From: ZC4RG35 sp040878345
GTDB lineage: Bacteria > Actinomycetota > Acidimicrobiia > Spongiisociales > ZC4RG35
DNA: 64,000 nucleotides
Direction: 5' to 3'
NCBI GenBank assembly: GCA_040878345.1
Contig: JBBDML010000016.1
Span: 43,394 to 107,393 of the forward strand
Part shown: in pieces, positions 17,469-26,309 of the stretch
Position numbering within the stretch: position 1 is the first letter of the stretch
Layout of the letters: every line of letters begins with the position of its first letter
The notes under the pieces: generated by a model
Database searches by the model: none
What the model was told of the DNA's origin: nothing
What the model saw: the letters and a program-made list of their open reading frames with translations, nothing else
Made by a program: the position numbers and the translations under genes

Positions 17469-18824
17469 TCAAAGGCTCTCTATGAGCCGGTCCACTCTCT
17501 CGTCATGGGACTTGAACGGGTCCTTGCACATGACGGTCCGCTGGGCCTGGTCGTTGAGCTTGAGATGGACCCAGTCGACGGTGAAGTCGCGACGCTTGGC
17601 CTTGGCTGCTTTGATGAAGGCGCCCCGAAGCCGGGCTCGGGTGGTCTGGGGTGGTCGGACCACTGCTTCTGCCACCCTCTCGTCGGTGACCACCCTGTCG
17701 GCGAGGCCCCGACTCTCCAGCATGTAATAGAGGCCCCGGTTCCGGTCGACGTCGTGATAGGCCAGATCCATCATCGACATCTTGGGGTCCGACATCGGTA
17801 TCCCCCGGCTGGCTGCGTACCGTTCCAGCAGACGGTACTTCATCACCCAGTCGACCTCCCGGTCCAGGGTCATCGGGTCCTTCTCGAGACCGGTGAGCAG
17901 GTGCTCCCACCGGTCGATGGCCTTCTGCACCTGGGGCGGGAATCCTGGGCTCCTGGCGAATCTCATCGCCCGGTCCAGGTATTCCCACTGGATGTCGAGA
18001 GCGCTCAGCTCCCGCCCGTTGGCGAGGCGGATCTTCCGCTCGCAGGTCACGTCGTGTGAGACTTCACGTATCGCTCGGATCGGGTTCTCCAGGGTGAGGT
18101 CCCTGAACACGACATCGCGCTCGATCATCTGTAGCAGGGCGACCATGGTCCCGACCTTGACGTAGGTGGCGTACTCGCTCATGTTGGAGTCGCCTGCGAT
18201 CACATGGAGTCGTCGGTAACGCTCGGCATCGGAGTGCGGCTCGTCCCGGGTGTTGATGATGGGACGGGAGCGGGTGGTGGCCGACGACACCCCTTCCCAG
18301 ATGTGGTCGGCTCGCTGGGCGATGGAGAACGAGGTACCCCTGGGAGTCTGGGTCAGCTTTCCCGCCCCCAGGAAGATCTGTCGGGTCACCAGGAATGGGA
18401 TGAGGACGTCCACGGTGCGATGGAAGTCCTTGTGCCGACTGACCAGGTAGTTCTCGTGGCACCCGTATGAGTTCCCGGCGCTGTCGGTGTTGTTCTTGAA
18501 GACGTAGATCTGGCCCCGGATCCCCTCCTCCTCGAGCCGTTCCTCGGCACCCTGGACCAGCCCTTCGAGGATCCGCTCACCGGCCTTGTCATGGGCAACT
18601 ACATCATCGAGGTCGTCGCACTCGGGTGTGGCGAACTCGGGGTGTGATCCGACGTCGAGGTAGAGCCGTGCGCCGTTCTCGAGGAAGACGTTGGAGGATC
18701 GGCCCCAGGAGACCACCCGGCGGAACAGGTAGCGAGCCACTTCGTCTGGGCTGAGCCGGCGCTGGCCCCTCAGCGTGCAGGTCACCCCGTACTCGTTTTC
18801 CAGCCCGAAGATCCTGCGGTCCAT
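17469..18824 (-). CDS. pafA: Pup-protein ligase
   Basis: 451-aa ligase that joins the C-terminal Glu of Pup to substrate lysines using ATP. The glutamine-synthetase-like active site is seen in FGLENEYGVTC at the N-terminus, the NGARLYLDVGSHPEFATPEC stretch, and the IYVFKNNTDSAGNSYGCHEN block. It is distinguished from Dop by lacking the extra loop after the first strand. It lies downstream of prcA, from which two copies of the 47-bp repeat separate it. Confidence 0.96.
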   Translation of the reverse strand: MDRRIFGLENEYGVTCTLRGQRRLSPDEVARYLFRRVVSWGRSSNVFLENGARLYLDVGSHPEFATPECDDLDDVVAHDKAGERILEGLVQGAEERLEEEGIRGQIYVFKNNTDSAGNSYGCHENYLVSRHKDFHRTVDVLIPFLVTRQIFLGAGKLTQTPRGTSFSIAQRADHIWEGVSSATTRSRPIINTRDEPHSDAERYRRLHVIAGDSNMSEYATYVKVGTMVALLQMIERDVVFRDLTLENPIRAIREVSHDVTCERKIRLANGRELSALDIQWEYLDRAMRFARSPGFPPQVQKAIDRWEHLLTGLEKDPMTLDREVDWVMKYRLLERYAASRGIPMSDPKMSMMDLAYHDVDRNRGLYYMLESRGLADRVVTDERVAEAVVRPPQTTRARLRGAFIKAAKAKRRDFTVDWVHLKLNDQAQRTVMCKDPFKSHDERVDRLIESL

Positions 18825-18875
18825 GGAGGCAGGCTAAACGGTGGTGGGGGTATTCGAACAGACCTGTCTGACCCG

Positions 18876-18984
18876 TTCTGTGCGGATTCGCGCGAACCCC
18901 TCCGTCACAGATCCGCACAGAAAGCGAGATGACCCCGTTCTGTGCGGATTCGCGCGAACCCCTCCGTCACAGATCCGCACAGAA
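18876..18984 (-). repeat. 47-bp palindromic repeat, two copies (prcA-pafA gap)
   Basis: Two copies at 18876-18922 and 18938-18984, separated by 15 bp. Each has perfect 12-bp terminal arms TTCTGTGCGGAT / ATCCGCACAGAA around a 23-bp core. Read with prcA, the first copy begins 4 bp after the prcA stop. Nine copies occur in this window, all after gene ends and all oriented alike relative to the gene. Confidence 0.95.
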
Positions 18985-18988
18985 CGGT

Positions 18989-19651
18989 TCAGAGGGTGAG
19001 GTCGGCTGGATCGACACGACGGAAGGTGCGCCGGCCATTGGCCTGGTCGAGGACCGCGACCTCCCAACCTTCCGACTCCCTGCCCTCGGCCCGCCTGAAG
19101 GCCTCGGCGCAGGCGGCAAAGGCCTCCTCCAGGGACATTCCCTCGTGCCACAGCTCTTCGAGGGCCTCGGACAGCTGCTCGGTCTTGCCACCGATGGCAA
19201 CGTAATGACGCTCGTCGTAAAGGGTCCCGTCGTAACTGACCCGGAAGAGCCGGTGATCGCCATCCTCACTGATCTCGGTGATCAGGATCTCGACCTCGAA
19301 GGGCTTGGGGTCACGGGTGAAGATCATGCCCAGGGTCTGGGAGAAGGCGGTGGCCAGCCCCATCGCGGTGACGTCATCACGGGAGTAGAGGTACCCCATC
19401 AGGTCGGCCTGGCGGATCCCGGCCTTTCTCAAGGTCTCGAACTCGTTGTACTTCCCCACACCGGCAAAGGCGATCCGGTCGTACATCTCACTGATCTTGC
19501 GGAGGGTGGCCGACGGGTTCTCGGCGACCAGGAGCACACCCCCGGCGTAATCGACCGCCACCAGTGAGCGCCCCCTGGCGATCCCCTTCCGGGCGAATTC
19601 GGCCTTGTCACGGACCAGCTGCTCCGGGGCGACGTAGAACGGGATGGTCAC
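18989..19651 (-). CDS. prcA: 20S proteasome alpha subunit
   Basis: 220-aa alpha subunit forming the outer, gating rings of the 20S core particle. Family blocks are RGRSLVAVDYAGGVLLVAEN, RKISEMYDRIAFAGVGKYNE and GLATAFSQTLG. The N-terminal gate begins MTIPFYVAPEQLVRDKAEFA. It starts with GTG overlapping the prcB stop (GTGA), so alpha and beta are made in a fixed ratio. It ends 4 bp before the palindromic repeat pair. Confidence 0.97.
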   Translation of the reverse strand: MTIPFYVAPEQLVRDKAEFARKGIARGRSLVAVDYAGGVLLVAENPSATLRKISEMYDRIAFAGVGKYNEFETLRKAGIRQADLMGYLYSRDDVTAMGLATAFSQTLGMIFTRDPKPFEVEILITEISEDGDHRLFRVSYDGTLYDERHYVAIGGKTEQLSEALEELWHEGMSLEEAFAACAEAFRRAEGRESEGWEVAVLDQANGRRTFRRVDPADLTL

Positions 19652-20442
19652 AGGATGGTCTCCAGCGCCTCTCGGGCATATGGCAGGAGTATCTCGTCGT
19701 CATACTCGGTGATTCCTGTGGAGTCGATGCGGACCACGGTTGGCAGGATTCCCCGCGCCAGGTCGGGGCCGCCGGTGGCGGTGTCTTCCTTGGAGGCAGC
19801 CACCAGGGCTCGGACCGCCAGATCCGCCGACTCATCGGCGCCCATGTCCGGGCTGTAGGCGGTGCGGAGATACGACTTGGCGAGGCGCGCCCCCGAACCG
19901 GCGCTGCCGAAGTCGGTCTCCTCGTACCGGCCACCCACCACGTCGAAGCTGTAGACACGGCCGAACCCCAGCCGCTCGTCGAAGCCGGCGAAAAGAGGGA
20001 CCACCACCAGGCCCTGGAATGCCAAGGCGAGCTGGCTGCGGACCAACCGTGCCAAGAACGACGCCTTTCCCTCGAGGGAGAGCCTCACCCCCTCGATCTT
20101 CTCGTAATGCTCCAGCTCAACCTGGAAGAGGCGCACCATGTCGATGGCCAGCCCTGCGATGCCGGCGATGGCCACCGCCGAGTACTGGTCGGCGGGGAAC
20201 ACCTTGCGGATGGACCGATGGGCCACCAGGTTCCCTTCGGTTGCCCTCCGGTCACCGGCCATGACCGCACCGTCGGCGTATCGCAGGGCGAGGACGGTCG
20301 TTCCTTCTGGGGCCGATGGGGCCTTGGAGCCCTCTGGGAAGTTGATGGCCGGTGTGGCTCCGATCGACTGCAGTAGATCCGTGAAGCTGGAACCGGGGAT
20401 AGGCGCGTCTAGTGGCAGTGGCCCGAATTTTCGGTCGATCAC
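19648..20442 (-). CDS. prcB: 20S proteasome beta subunit precursor
   Basis: 264-aa precursor of the catalytic subunit. A propeptide of 47 residues precedes the catalytic Thr48 in PEGTTVLALRYADGAVMAGD; autocleavage between Gly47 and Thr48 exposes the nucleophile. The Asp and Lys of the active site lie in the following ADGAVMAGDRRAT and SIRKVFP segments. The GTG start overlaps the pup stop (GTGA). Confidence 0.97.
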   Translation of the reverse strand: MIDRKFGPLPLDAPIPGSSFTDLLQSIGATPAINFPEGSKAPSAPEGTTVLALRYADGAVMAGDRRATEGNLVAHRSIRKVFPADQYSAVAIAGIAGLAIDMVRLFQVELEHYEKIEGVRLSLEGKASFLARLVRSQLALAFQGLVVVPLFAGFDERLGFGRVYSFDVVGGRYEETDFGSAGSGARLAKSYLRTAYSPDMGADESADLAVRALVAASKEDTATGGPDLARGILPTVVRIDSTGITEYDDEILLPYAREALETIL

Positions 20443-20627
20443 TGCCCGCCCTTCTGGACGTAGTTCTTGACGAATTCCTCGGCGTTCTCCTCGAGTACCT
20501 CGTCTATCTCGTCGAGGAGCTCGTCGAGCGCCTCGAGGTCGGCTTCGGTCTCGACCCGGGCCTCGGCCTGGTCGCTGTCACCTTGGTTTTCCTGCCCCTT
20601 GGACTGGGAGCGCTCTCTGTCCGACAT
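20439..20627 (-). CDS. pup: Prokaryotic ubiquitin-like protein Pup
   Basis: 62-aa disordered protein tag. The C-terminus is VKNYVQKGGQ, ending in the Gly-Gly-Gln typical of Pup; Dop must deamidate the Gln to Glu before ligation. The middle ADLEALDELLDEIDEVLEEN is the helix that coils onto the Mpa/ARC coiled-coil. A strong AGGAGG ribosome site lies about 9 nt before the ATG, inside the end of dop. It is 5 bp after dop and overlaps prcB. Confidence 0.97.
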   Translation of the reverse strand: MSDRERSQSKGQENQGDSDQAEARVETEADLEALDELLDEIDEVLEENAEEFVKNYVQKGGQ

Positions 20628-20632
20628 CTAAC

Positions 20633-22102
20633 TCAACCTCCTAGGCGACGGAGCAAATCTGCTGCGTCCTCCGCCTCGTCGAGAAGTGTGCCGACGAGAT
20701 CGGCGGCACCACGCAGTGGCTCCATCATAGGAACCCGCTTCAGATTCGCTTCACCGATGTCGAAGACCAGCGAATCCCAGTTGGCTGCGACCAGTGCACC
20801 CGGGTATTCACTGACGCAGCGGCCCCGGAAGTAGGCCCGGGTCCGTTTGGGCGGGTCGACAGTGGCGGTCTCGACCTCAGCCTCGGTGAACAGGGTCCGC
20901 ATCGATCCCCGGTCGACCAGGCGCTGGTACAGGCTCTTGACCGGGTCGACATCGTGGTATTGCAGGTCGAGCACCCGCAGCTTGGCATTCGTCCATGCCA
21001 GCCCGTCACGTTCGACATACCCGTCGAGCAGGCGTTTCTTTGCCACCCAGTCGAGGGTGTCGGCCAGCCGCATCGGATCGTTCTCGAGAAGGGTCAGTGT
21101 CCGCTCCCATTCGGTGATGACCTGGTCCCAAACCGGGTCATCGAGCTCCTTCTCCACGTATTTGGTGAGCCACTCCAGATAGCGGCCCTGTAGGTCCAGG
21201 GCAGTGGCGGTCCCGCCACCGTCGAGGTCGATGGGCCGATGCATCGACAGGTCGTGGCTCACCTGCCAGCAGGCCTCGACCGGATCGGCCAGGTCGAGGG
21301 GATCGGGCAGGGCGCCATCTTCGAGCGCCGCCAGCATCAATGCGGTGGTGCCCAGCTTTAGGAAGTTCTGGACGTCGGAGAGATTGGCGTCACCGATGAT
21401 GACGTGGAGGCGCCGGTATTGGGACGGGTCGCCATGCGGTTCGTCCCTGGTGTTGATGATGGGTCGCTTGAGAGTGGTCTCCAGCCCGACTTCCTCCTCG
21501 AAGAAGTCGGCCCGCTGGGTGATCTGGTAATCGACTTCCGGTCGATCGTTCTCCCGACCCACCTTGCCTGCGCCGGTGAATATCTGCCTGGTGACCAGGA
21601 AGGTCATGGCATACCGGATCACCTCGGAGAATGCGGTCTGCCGCGACAGCAGGAAGTTCTCATGGGCACCGTAGGAGTTGCCCTTGCCGTCGGAGTTGTT
21701 CTTGTAGAGGGAGACCTGCTTGCCCGAGATCTCGGTGGCCGCCCGGGCAGCATCCCGCATCACGCGCTCGCCCGCCTTGTCGTACAGCGCCGCCTCCAAG
21801 GGGTCATACGACTCCGGGGCCGAGTACTCGGGATGGGCGTGGTCGACGTAGAGACGCGCCCCATTGGCGAGAACCGAGTTGACCACCGCCCCCTCGGGGT
21901 CGATCAGCCCGTAGCCGTCGTGACCGAACCCCCGGGCATCCCGCCCCGGTGACTCCTCCTCGTAGGACCATTGGACCTTGACCCTGGTGCCCGGATAGCT
22001 GTTGACCACCAACGAGGACGCAACCGCCGGGTTGAATCCCGGGTCGCCCCTGACCACGATCCCGTACTCGGTCTCAGTGCCGAGCACCTTGTGGATCGCC
22101 AT
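20633..22102 (-). CDS. dop: Pup deamidase/depupylase
   Basis: 489-aa homologue of PafA that converts the Pup C-terminal Gln to Glu and removes Pup from substrates. Active-site blocks are LGTETEYGIVVRG at the N-terminus, NGARLYVDHAHPEYSAPE, and SLYKNNSDGKGNSYGAHENF. The Dop-specific loop between the first strands (about residues 37-75, SYEEESPGRDARGFGHDGYG) is present. Its ATG overlaps the arc stop by one base (TGATG). Confidence 0.96.
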   Translation of the reverse strand: MAIHKVLGTETEYGIVVRGDPGFNPAVASSLVVNSYPGTRVKVQWSYEEESPGRDARGFGHDGYGLIDPEGAVVNSVLANGARLYVDHAHPEYSAPESYDPLEAALYDKAGERVMRDAARAATEISGKQVSLYKNNSDGKGNSYGAHENFLLSRQTAFSEVIRYAMTFLVTRQIFTGAGKVGRENDRPEVDYQITQRADFFEEEVGLETTLKRPIINTRDEPHGDPSQYRRLHVIIGDANLSDVQNFLKLGTTALMLAALEDGALPDPLDLADPVEACWQVSHDLSMHRPIDLDGGGTATALDLQGRYLEWLTKYVEKELDDPVWDQVITEWERTLTLLENDPMRLADTLDWVAKKRLLDGYVERDGLAWTNAKLRVLDLQYHDVDPVKSLYQRLVDRGSMRTLFTEAEVETATVDPPKRTRAYFRGRCVSEYPGALVAANWDSLVFDIGEANLKRVPMMEPLRGAADLVGTLLDEAEDAADLLRRLGG

Positions 22103-23829
22103 CAGAGGTACTGACCGCCGGAGACCTTTTCGATGAGACGACTTTCGTCGGTACCCCCGACCAGGGTGCGGACATAGATGATCCGCTCACCCTTCTTCCC
22201 CGAGATCCTGGCCCAGTCGTCGGGGTTCGTGGTGTTGGGGAGGTCTTCGTGCTCCTTGAATTCCTGTTTGATCGCATGCTTCAGGTCGATGGTGCGGACA
22301 CCACCGGGGCCCCCGGCGATCAGGCGCTTGATGGCGTCCTTCTTGGCCCTTCGCACGATGTTCTCGATCATGGCCCCCGACGAGAAGTCCTTGAAGTAGA
22401 GGATCTCCCGGTCCCCATTGGCATAGGTGACCTCGAGGAACTGGTTCTCCTCGGTCTCGGCGTACATGTCTTCGACGGTGATCTCGATCATCTGCTCGAT
22501 GTAGGTGGCGTCATCTCCCTCGAACCGGTCCCGCTCCTCCCGGTCGAGAGGCGTGGCATCGCTCAAGTAGATACGGAAGATCTCACGGGCAGCCACTGGG
22601 TCGGGCCGGTTGATCTTGATCTTGACGTCCAATCGACCCGGCCGGAGGATCGCCGGGTCGATCAAGTCTTCCCGGTTGGAGGCACCGATCACCACCACGT
22701 TCTTCAACGACTCGACACCGTCGAGCTCGGATAGGAGCTGGGGGACGATGGTGGACTCGACGTCCGAGCTGATCCCGGTCCCTCTGGTGCGGAAGAGCGA
22801 GTCCATCTCGTCGAAGAACACGATCACCGGCACGCCTTCGTCGGACTTCTCCTTTGCCCTCTGGAAGATGAGGCGGATCTGCCGCTCCGTCTCACCAACC
22901 CATTTGTTGAGCAGCTCCGGGCCCTTGATGTTGAGGAAGTAGGAGCGGACATCGGGGTTCCCTGTGGTCTCGGAGACTTTCTGGGCCAGGCTGTTGGCCA
23001 CCGCTTTGGCGATCAGGGTCTTACCGCACCCCGGGGGCCCGTAGAGAAGGATCCCCTTGGGTGGCTCCAGCTCGTACTCCCTGAAAAGGTCGCGGTACAG
23101 ATAGGGGAGCTCGACGGTGTCCCTGATCTGCTCGATCTGGTCCGCCAGACCTCCGACCTTGCTGTAGGTGACGTCGGGGACCTCCTCGAGTACCAACTCC
23201 TCCATCTCGGGCCGCTCCATCTTCTCGTGGACCAGCCCGGTCTTGGGGTCGATGCGGACGTAGTCACCCGGCCTGAGGTGGACGTCGGAGATGGTCTCGG
23301 AGCGGCCAAGGACCTTCTCATCGTCGCCATGCCCCATCAGGACCAGACGGCCATCGGTGAGGACTTCCCTTACCCTGAGCACCTCGCCTGCGGTCTCGAA
23401 ATGGCGGATGTCGATGACGTTGAACGCCTCGTTCAACAAGACTTCCTGTCCCACCTGGAGCATCTTGACCTCGACATTGGGCTGGGCCACTACTCGAAGC
23501 TTGCGGTTCCCGGTGAGGATGTCGACCGTCCCGTCGGCATTGACCTGGAGTACCGTGCCGAAGTTGTTGGGTGGGGCGGTGAGCTTCTCCACCTCCTCAC
23601 GGAGGATCCCCAACTGCTCACGGGCCTCCTCGAGCAATTGGGACAGCTTGTCGTTCTGGTTGACCGCCCGATCCAGGCGCTCGCGGGTCCGGGTCAGATC
23701 TGTCTGGATCTCATCGACGTTGCCAGGAGCCTCCCGGAGACGACGGCGAAGATACGACACCTCTTCCTCGAGGGCCGTTGCCACCTTCCGCAACTGCGTC
23801 TCGTCTTCCGGGTTGCGTCCTACTTCCAC
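22102..23829 (-). CDS. arc: Proteasome-associated AAA ATPase (ARC/Mpa)
   Basis: 575-aa ring ATPase that unfolds pupylated proteins into the 20S core. It has an N-terminal coiled coil (about residues 10-75) that binds Pup, two OB domains (about 80-230), and an AAA domain with Walker A YGPPGCGKTLIAK and Walker B VIVFFDEMDSLF. The C-terminus GGQYL is the penultimate-Tyr HbYX-like tail that docks on the alpha ring. The GTG start at 23829 has AGGAGG 7-8 nt upstream. Confidence 0.96.
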   Translation of the reverse strand: MEVGRNPEDETQLRKVATALEEEVSYLRRRLREAPGNVDEIQTDLTRTRERLDRAVNQNDKLSQLLEEAREQLGILREEVEKLTAPPNNFGTVLQVNADGTVDILTGNRKLRVVAQPNVEVKMLQVGQEVLLNEAFNVIDIRHFETAGEVLRVREVLTDGRLVLMGHGDDEKVLGRSETISDVHLRPGDYVRIDPKTGLVHEKMERPEMEELVLEEVPDVTYSKVGGLADQIEQIRDTVELPYLYRDLFREYELEPPKGILLYGPPGCGKTLIAKAVANSLAQKVSETTGNPDVRSYFLNIKGPELLNKWVGETERQIRLIFQRAKEKSDEGVPVIVFFDEMDSLFRTRGTGISSDVESTIVPQLLSELDGVESLKNVVVIGASNREDLIDPAILRPGRLDVKIKINRPDPVAAREIFRIYLSDATPLDREERDRFEGDDATYIEQMIEITVEDMYAETEENQFLEVTYANGDREILYFKDFSSGAMIENIVRRAKKDAIKRLIAGGPGGVRTIDLKHAIKQEFKEHEDLPNTTNPDDWARISGKKGERIIYVRTLVGGTDESRLIEKVSGGQYL

Positions 23830-23861
23830 GGCATCCTCCTACCTGGCGACCGCCTCGGGTC

Positions 23862-23867
23862 AGTATA
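23862..23867 (-). promoter_or_regulatory. Candidate -10 element of the arc-dop-pup-prcBA operon
   Basis: The minus strand reads TATACT here, about 33 bp before the arc start codon and upstream of its AGGAGG site, the only good -10 hexamer in the 183-bp trmI-arc gap. No convincing -35 hexamer is seen. Assignment is by match and position only. Confidence 0.4.
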
Positions 23868-24012
23868 CGAACGGCTTCGGTTAGTTCTCCGGGTTCCTTT
23901 AGAGCCTGCTTTGACGACCATAGGGGCTTCAAGGCCCGATGAATACGCATTCTCGGAGGCAGTTCCGGGCGGCGCCTGTACCAGTGCGGTCCCTATCAAG
24001 GGTGTGGATCGA

Positions 24013-24801
24013 TCAGGAACTCGGCCCCACATCGGTCTTGCGCATGAAGACCAGGAACCCGGTGTGGCCCACCATGGTGTGCTCCGGTCTGACACTGCGC
24101 CCCTCGACCTTCCAGTCGCGGAAGAGGAATTCCTTGACCTCGATCTGTGAGAACCGACCGGTGCCGGTGGCGGTGGCGACTGTGGTCTCCACTTGGGGGA
24201 CTGTGGGAAGGTAGGCGCACAGGACACCGCCGGTCGGCTGGTGTTGGGCCGCCTGCTCGATGGCGTGCCATGGCTCAGGGAGATCGAGGACGATCCGCTC
24301 AGGCCGGACCTCGGCCAGCAGGTCGGTGACGTCGCCGGACACCAGTTCGATGTTGGCAGGGAGCTCGCCGTACCACCGCTCGATCGCCTTGCGGGCATGG
24401 GCGGCGTGATCCTCCCTCCGCTCCACGCTGATCACCCGACCGGTGGGCCCCACGGCACGAGCCAGCCCCAGAGTGAGGGCTCCCGATCCGGTGCCGGCTT
24501 CGAGCACCGTCATACCGGGGCCGATATCGGCGTACACCAGGATCGGGCCGAGATCCTTGGGGTAGACCACCTGGGCGCTCCGCTTCATCTTGAGGATGTA
24601 GTCGGCGAGCCGGGGGCGGATCAGCAGCATGGGGACGCCCCCCGTGGAAGTCACCCACGAGCCGTCCTCGGCTCCGATCAGATGCCCATGGGGTATTGCG
24701 CCCTGATGGGTCTGGAATGTCTTGCCCACCTCGAGTCTGAGGAGGAATTGACGCCCCTGGGGGTCGATGAGGAGGGCCGGCTCGCCCTCTGAGAACCGCA
24801 T
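24013..24801 (-). CDS. trmI: tRNA (adenine-58-N1) methyltransferase
   Basis: 262-aa class I SAM methyltransferase making m1A58 in the tRNA T-loop. A small N-terminal beta domain (about residues 1-65) precedes the SAM motif VLEAGTGSGALTLGLARAVG; the ISVERRED strand and the IVLDLPEPW motif IV follow. The ATG at 24801 is preferred over the in-frame TTG one codon upstream. In mycobacteria, from memory, the gene also lies just upstream of the Pup-proteasome locus. Confidence 0.92.
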   Translation of the reverse strand: MRFSEGEPALLIDPQGRQFLLRLEVGKTFQTHQGAIPHGHLIGAEDGSWVTSTGGVPMLLIRPRLADYILKMKRSAQVVYPKDLGPILVYADIGPGMTVLEAGTGSGALTLGLARAVGPTGRVISVERREDHAAHARKAIERWYGELPANIELVSGDVTDLLAEVRPERIVLDLPEPWHAIEQAAQHQPTGGVLCAYLPTVPQVETTVATATGTGRFSQIEVKEFLFRDWKVEGRSVRPEHTMVGHTGFLVFMRKTDVGPSS

Positions 24802-24814
24802 CAAGGCGGCACCA

Positions 24815-24907
24815 TCAGAACAGGGATATGGCGGTGACCACCATCCCCAGCACCATCCCGATGACCACCACCCAAATGACTATCTGTACGTATTTCCTGT
24901 TGCGCAT
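24815..24907 (-). CDS. 30-aa single-span membrane miniprotein (Prli42-like layout)
   Basis: Very short ORF that begins MRNRKYVQIVIWVVVIGMVL and ends in SLF, giving a basic N-terminus followed by one membrane helix that runs to the C-terminus. It lies 13 bp upstream of trmI and divergent from the gene at 24946. The layout recalls the firmicute stressosome miniprotein Prli42 (about 31 aa, positive N-terminus and one helix). The resemblance is judged by eye only. Chance ORFs seldom give such a clean topology, but expression is unproven. Confidence 0.6.
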   Translation of the reverse strand: MRNRKYVQIVIWVVVIGMVLGMVVTAISLF

Positions 24908-24945
24908 GATGTGGATAGGGTTGTGCCCCGAAAGAACGGTAGAAG

Positions 24946-25224
24946 ATGGCGAGGCTGACCGACAGATTCTTCAGGATGGCCCTCGGGAGCACCGACTTCG
25001 GTCGCGAAGGGCGCCGGCGCACCTTGCGGGGGCTGCGTGAGAGCGACCACCGCCAGCTCTACCTCGGGCTGGCGCTCACCGGCCTCAACTATCTCCGCCG
25101 TACCCGTCCCCGCAAACAACTCCTCTACCGCAAGAGCCTGCCCAAGGGGACCGCACTGGTCATCCACCACCAGCGGTCGGGAGAGCCGCGGCTCCAGATC
25201 ATCAAGCCGAAACGACGGGGCTGA
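24946..25224 (+). CDS. 92-aa basic protein of unknown function
   Basis: Arg- and Lys-rich 92-aa protein starting MARLTDRFFRMALGSTDFGR and ending KPKRRG. It has no membrane segment and no recognised motif. Predicted helices cover the first two thirds (RLTDRFFRMAL, QLYLGLALTGLNYLR), then a strand TALVIHHQ. The charge suggests nucleic acid or membrane-surface contact. It is divergent from the trmI operon, and its stop lies 5 bp before a palindromic repeat pair, as with other repeat-associated genes here. Confidence 0.65.
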   Translation: MARLTDRFFRMALGSTDFGREGRRRTLRGLRESDHRQLYLGLALTGLNYLRRTRPRKQLLYRKSLPKGTALVIHHQRSGEPRLQIIKPKRRG

Positions 25225-25229
25225 TTTCG

Positions 25230-25338
25230 TTCTGTGCGGATCTGTGACGGAGGGGTTCGCGTAAATCCGCACAGAACGAGGTCATCTGGCTTTCTGTGCG
25301 GATCTGTGACGGAGGGGTTCGCGTAAATCCGCACAGAA
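25230..25338 (+). repeat. 47-bp palindromic repeat, two copies (after the 92-aa gene)
   Basis: Copies at 25230-25276 and 25292-25338, 15-bp spacer, start-to-start 62 bp. The 12-bp arms are intact. Both copies have CGTAAATCC where most copies have CGCGAATCC, so the core varies while the outer stem is kept. The orientation matches the upstream plus-strand gene. Confidence 0.95.
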
Positions 25339-25391
25339 CGAGGTCGGACAAGGGGGTTGACGGCGGCCACCGCGTCACCGACGGTCAGCAC

Positions 25392-26291
25392 ATGTGGCAT
25401 GAGGGGCAGATCCGGGCCGTCGCGGGACGTTGCAATGGCCTGATCGACCGGCAGACCGTATTGAATCTAGGAGCCAGCGACCACAACATCCAGGATCGGT
25501 TACACGGTGGGCAATGGTTGGAAGTTCACCCTGGCGTCTATTACCTGAACGTCACCCCACGAACCTGGATCACTGACGTCCGGGCGGCGGCAATGGCGGC
25601 CGGCCCTGAGGCAGTTGCCTCCCACCGAACGGCCGCATTGCTTTGGGGTCTCGAAGGCGTGTTCGGAGGAGTGATCGAATTGACCGTGCCGATCTCCGAT
25701 GGTCCGATTCCCGATGAGATCATCGTGCATCGGTCTCGCCGACCTCCACCGGGTGAGACGGTTGACGGACTGCCGGTCACCACTGTGGAGCGGACCATCC
25801 TCGACCTTGCCGCCCTGATGCCGGACCGGGCCCTGGAAAAGGTCGCCGAGTCTGCGCTTCGACGTCACCTCACGTCGTTGACCGAGCTGGCCGAGGTCTT
25901 GAAGACCAATGGCGGGCGTGGGGTCAAAGGCACGAGGCGGATGAGGCGGGTAGTCGCGGCGGTGGACCGTGACATCACGGGCAGCCCTGCCGAGTTCGAC
26001 GTCCACGAGCTGATTCGCTCCGCCCCCGTCCCTGCGCCGATCCTCCAACTCAGGATCGACTTGCCCAACGGTCAGAAGGCCTACCCGGACTTCTCCTGGC
26101 CGCACCAGAGGCGAATCGTGGAGGTTGACGGATTCGAAGCCCACTCGACGCCAGAGCAGCTTCAGCACGACTTGAGGAGACAGAACATGCTCCTCGAGCT
26201 CGGATGGGAGATTCGACGCTTCACGGCACGCGATGTCCGTCTCGACCCTGACCGGATACGGGCAGAGATCGTGCGCTTCATCAACGGCTAG
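25392..26291 (+). CDS. AbiEi-like winged-helix protein fused to a DUF559-type nuclease-fold domain
   Basis: 299-aa two-part protein. The N-terminal part (about residues 1-90) has the winged-helix and small-domain pattern of AbiEi-type antitoxins (TVLNLGASDHNIQDRLHGGQ, VHPGVYYL, HRTAALLWGLEG). The C-terminal part has the PD-(D/E)xK-like layout of DUF559/Vsr proteins: YPDFSWPHQRRIVEVDGFEAH then RRQNMLLELGWEIRRFT. Such proteins are scattered in actinobacteria. No AbiEii partner is adjacent. The ATG at 25392 is the first start outside the repeat; no strong ribosome site is seen. Confidence 0.75.
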   Translation: MWHEGQIRAVAGRCNGLIDRQTVLNLGASDHNIQDRLHGGQWLEVHPGVYYLNVTPRTWITDVRAAAMAAGPEAVASHRTAALLWGLEGVFGGVIELTVPISDGPIPDEIIVHRSRRPPPGETVDGLPVTTVERTILDLAALMPDRALEKVAESALRRHLTSLTELAEVLKTNGGRGVKGTRRMRRVVAAVDRDITGSPAEFDVHELIRSAPVPAPILQLRIDLPNGQKAYPDFSWPHQRRIVEVDGFEAHSTPEQLQHDLRRQNMLLELGWEIRRFTARDVRLDPDRIRAEIVRFING

Positions 26292-26309
26292 GGGACCGGC
26301 CTTTCTTCA

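Noticed and set aside
25296..25391. Longer start of the AbiEi/DUF559 gene, and other frames reading RICDGGVRANPHRT-like peptides
   Set aside because: These peptides are translations of the 47-bp repeat; the same string recurs at each cluster and is not coding.
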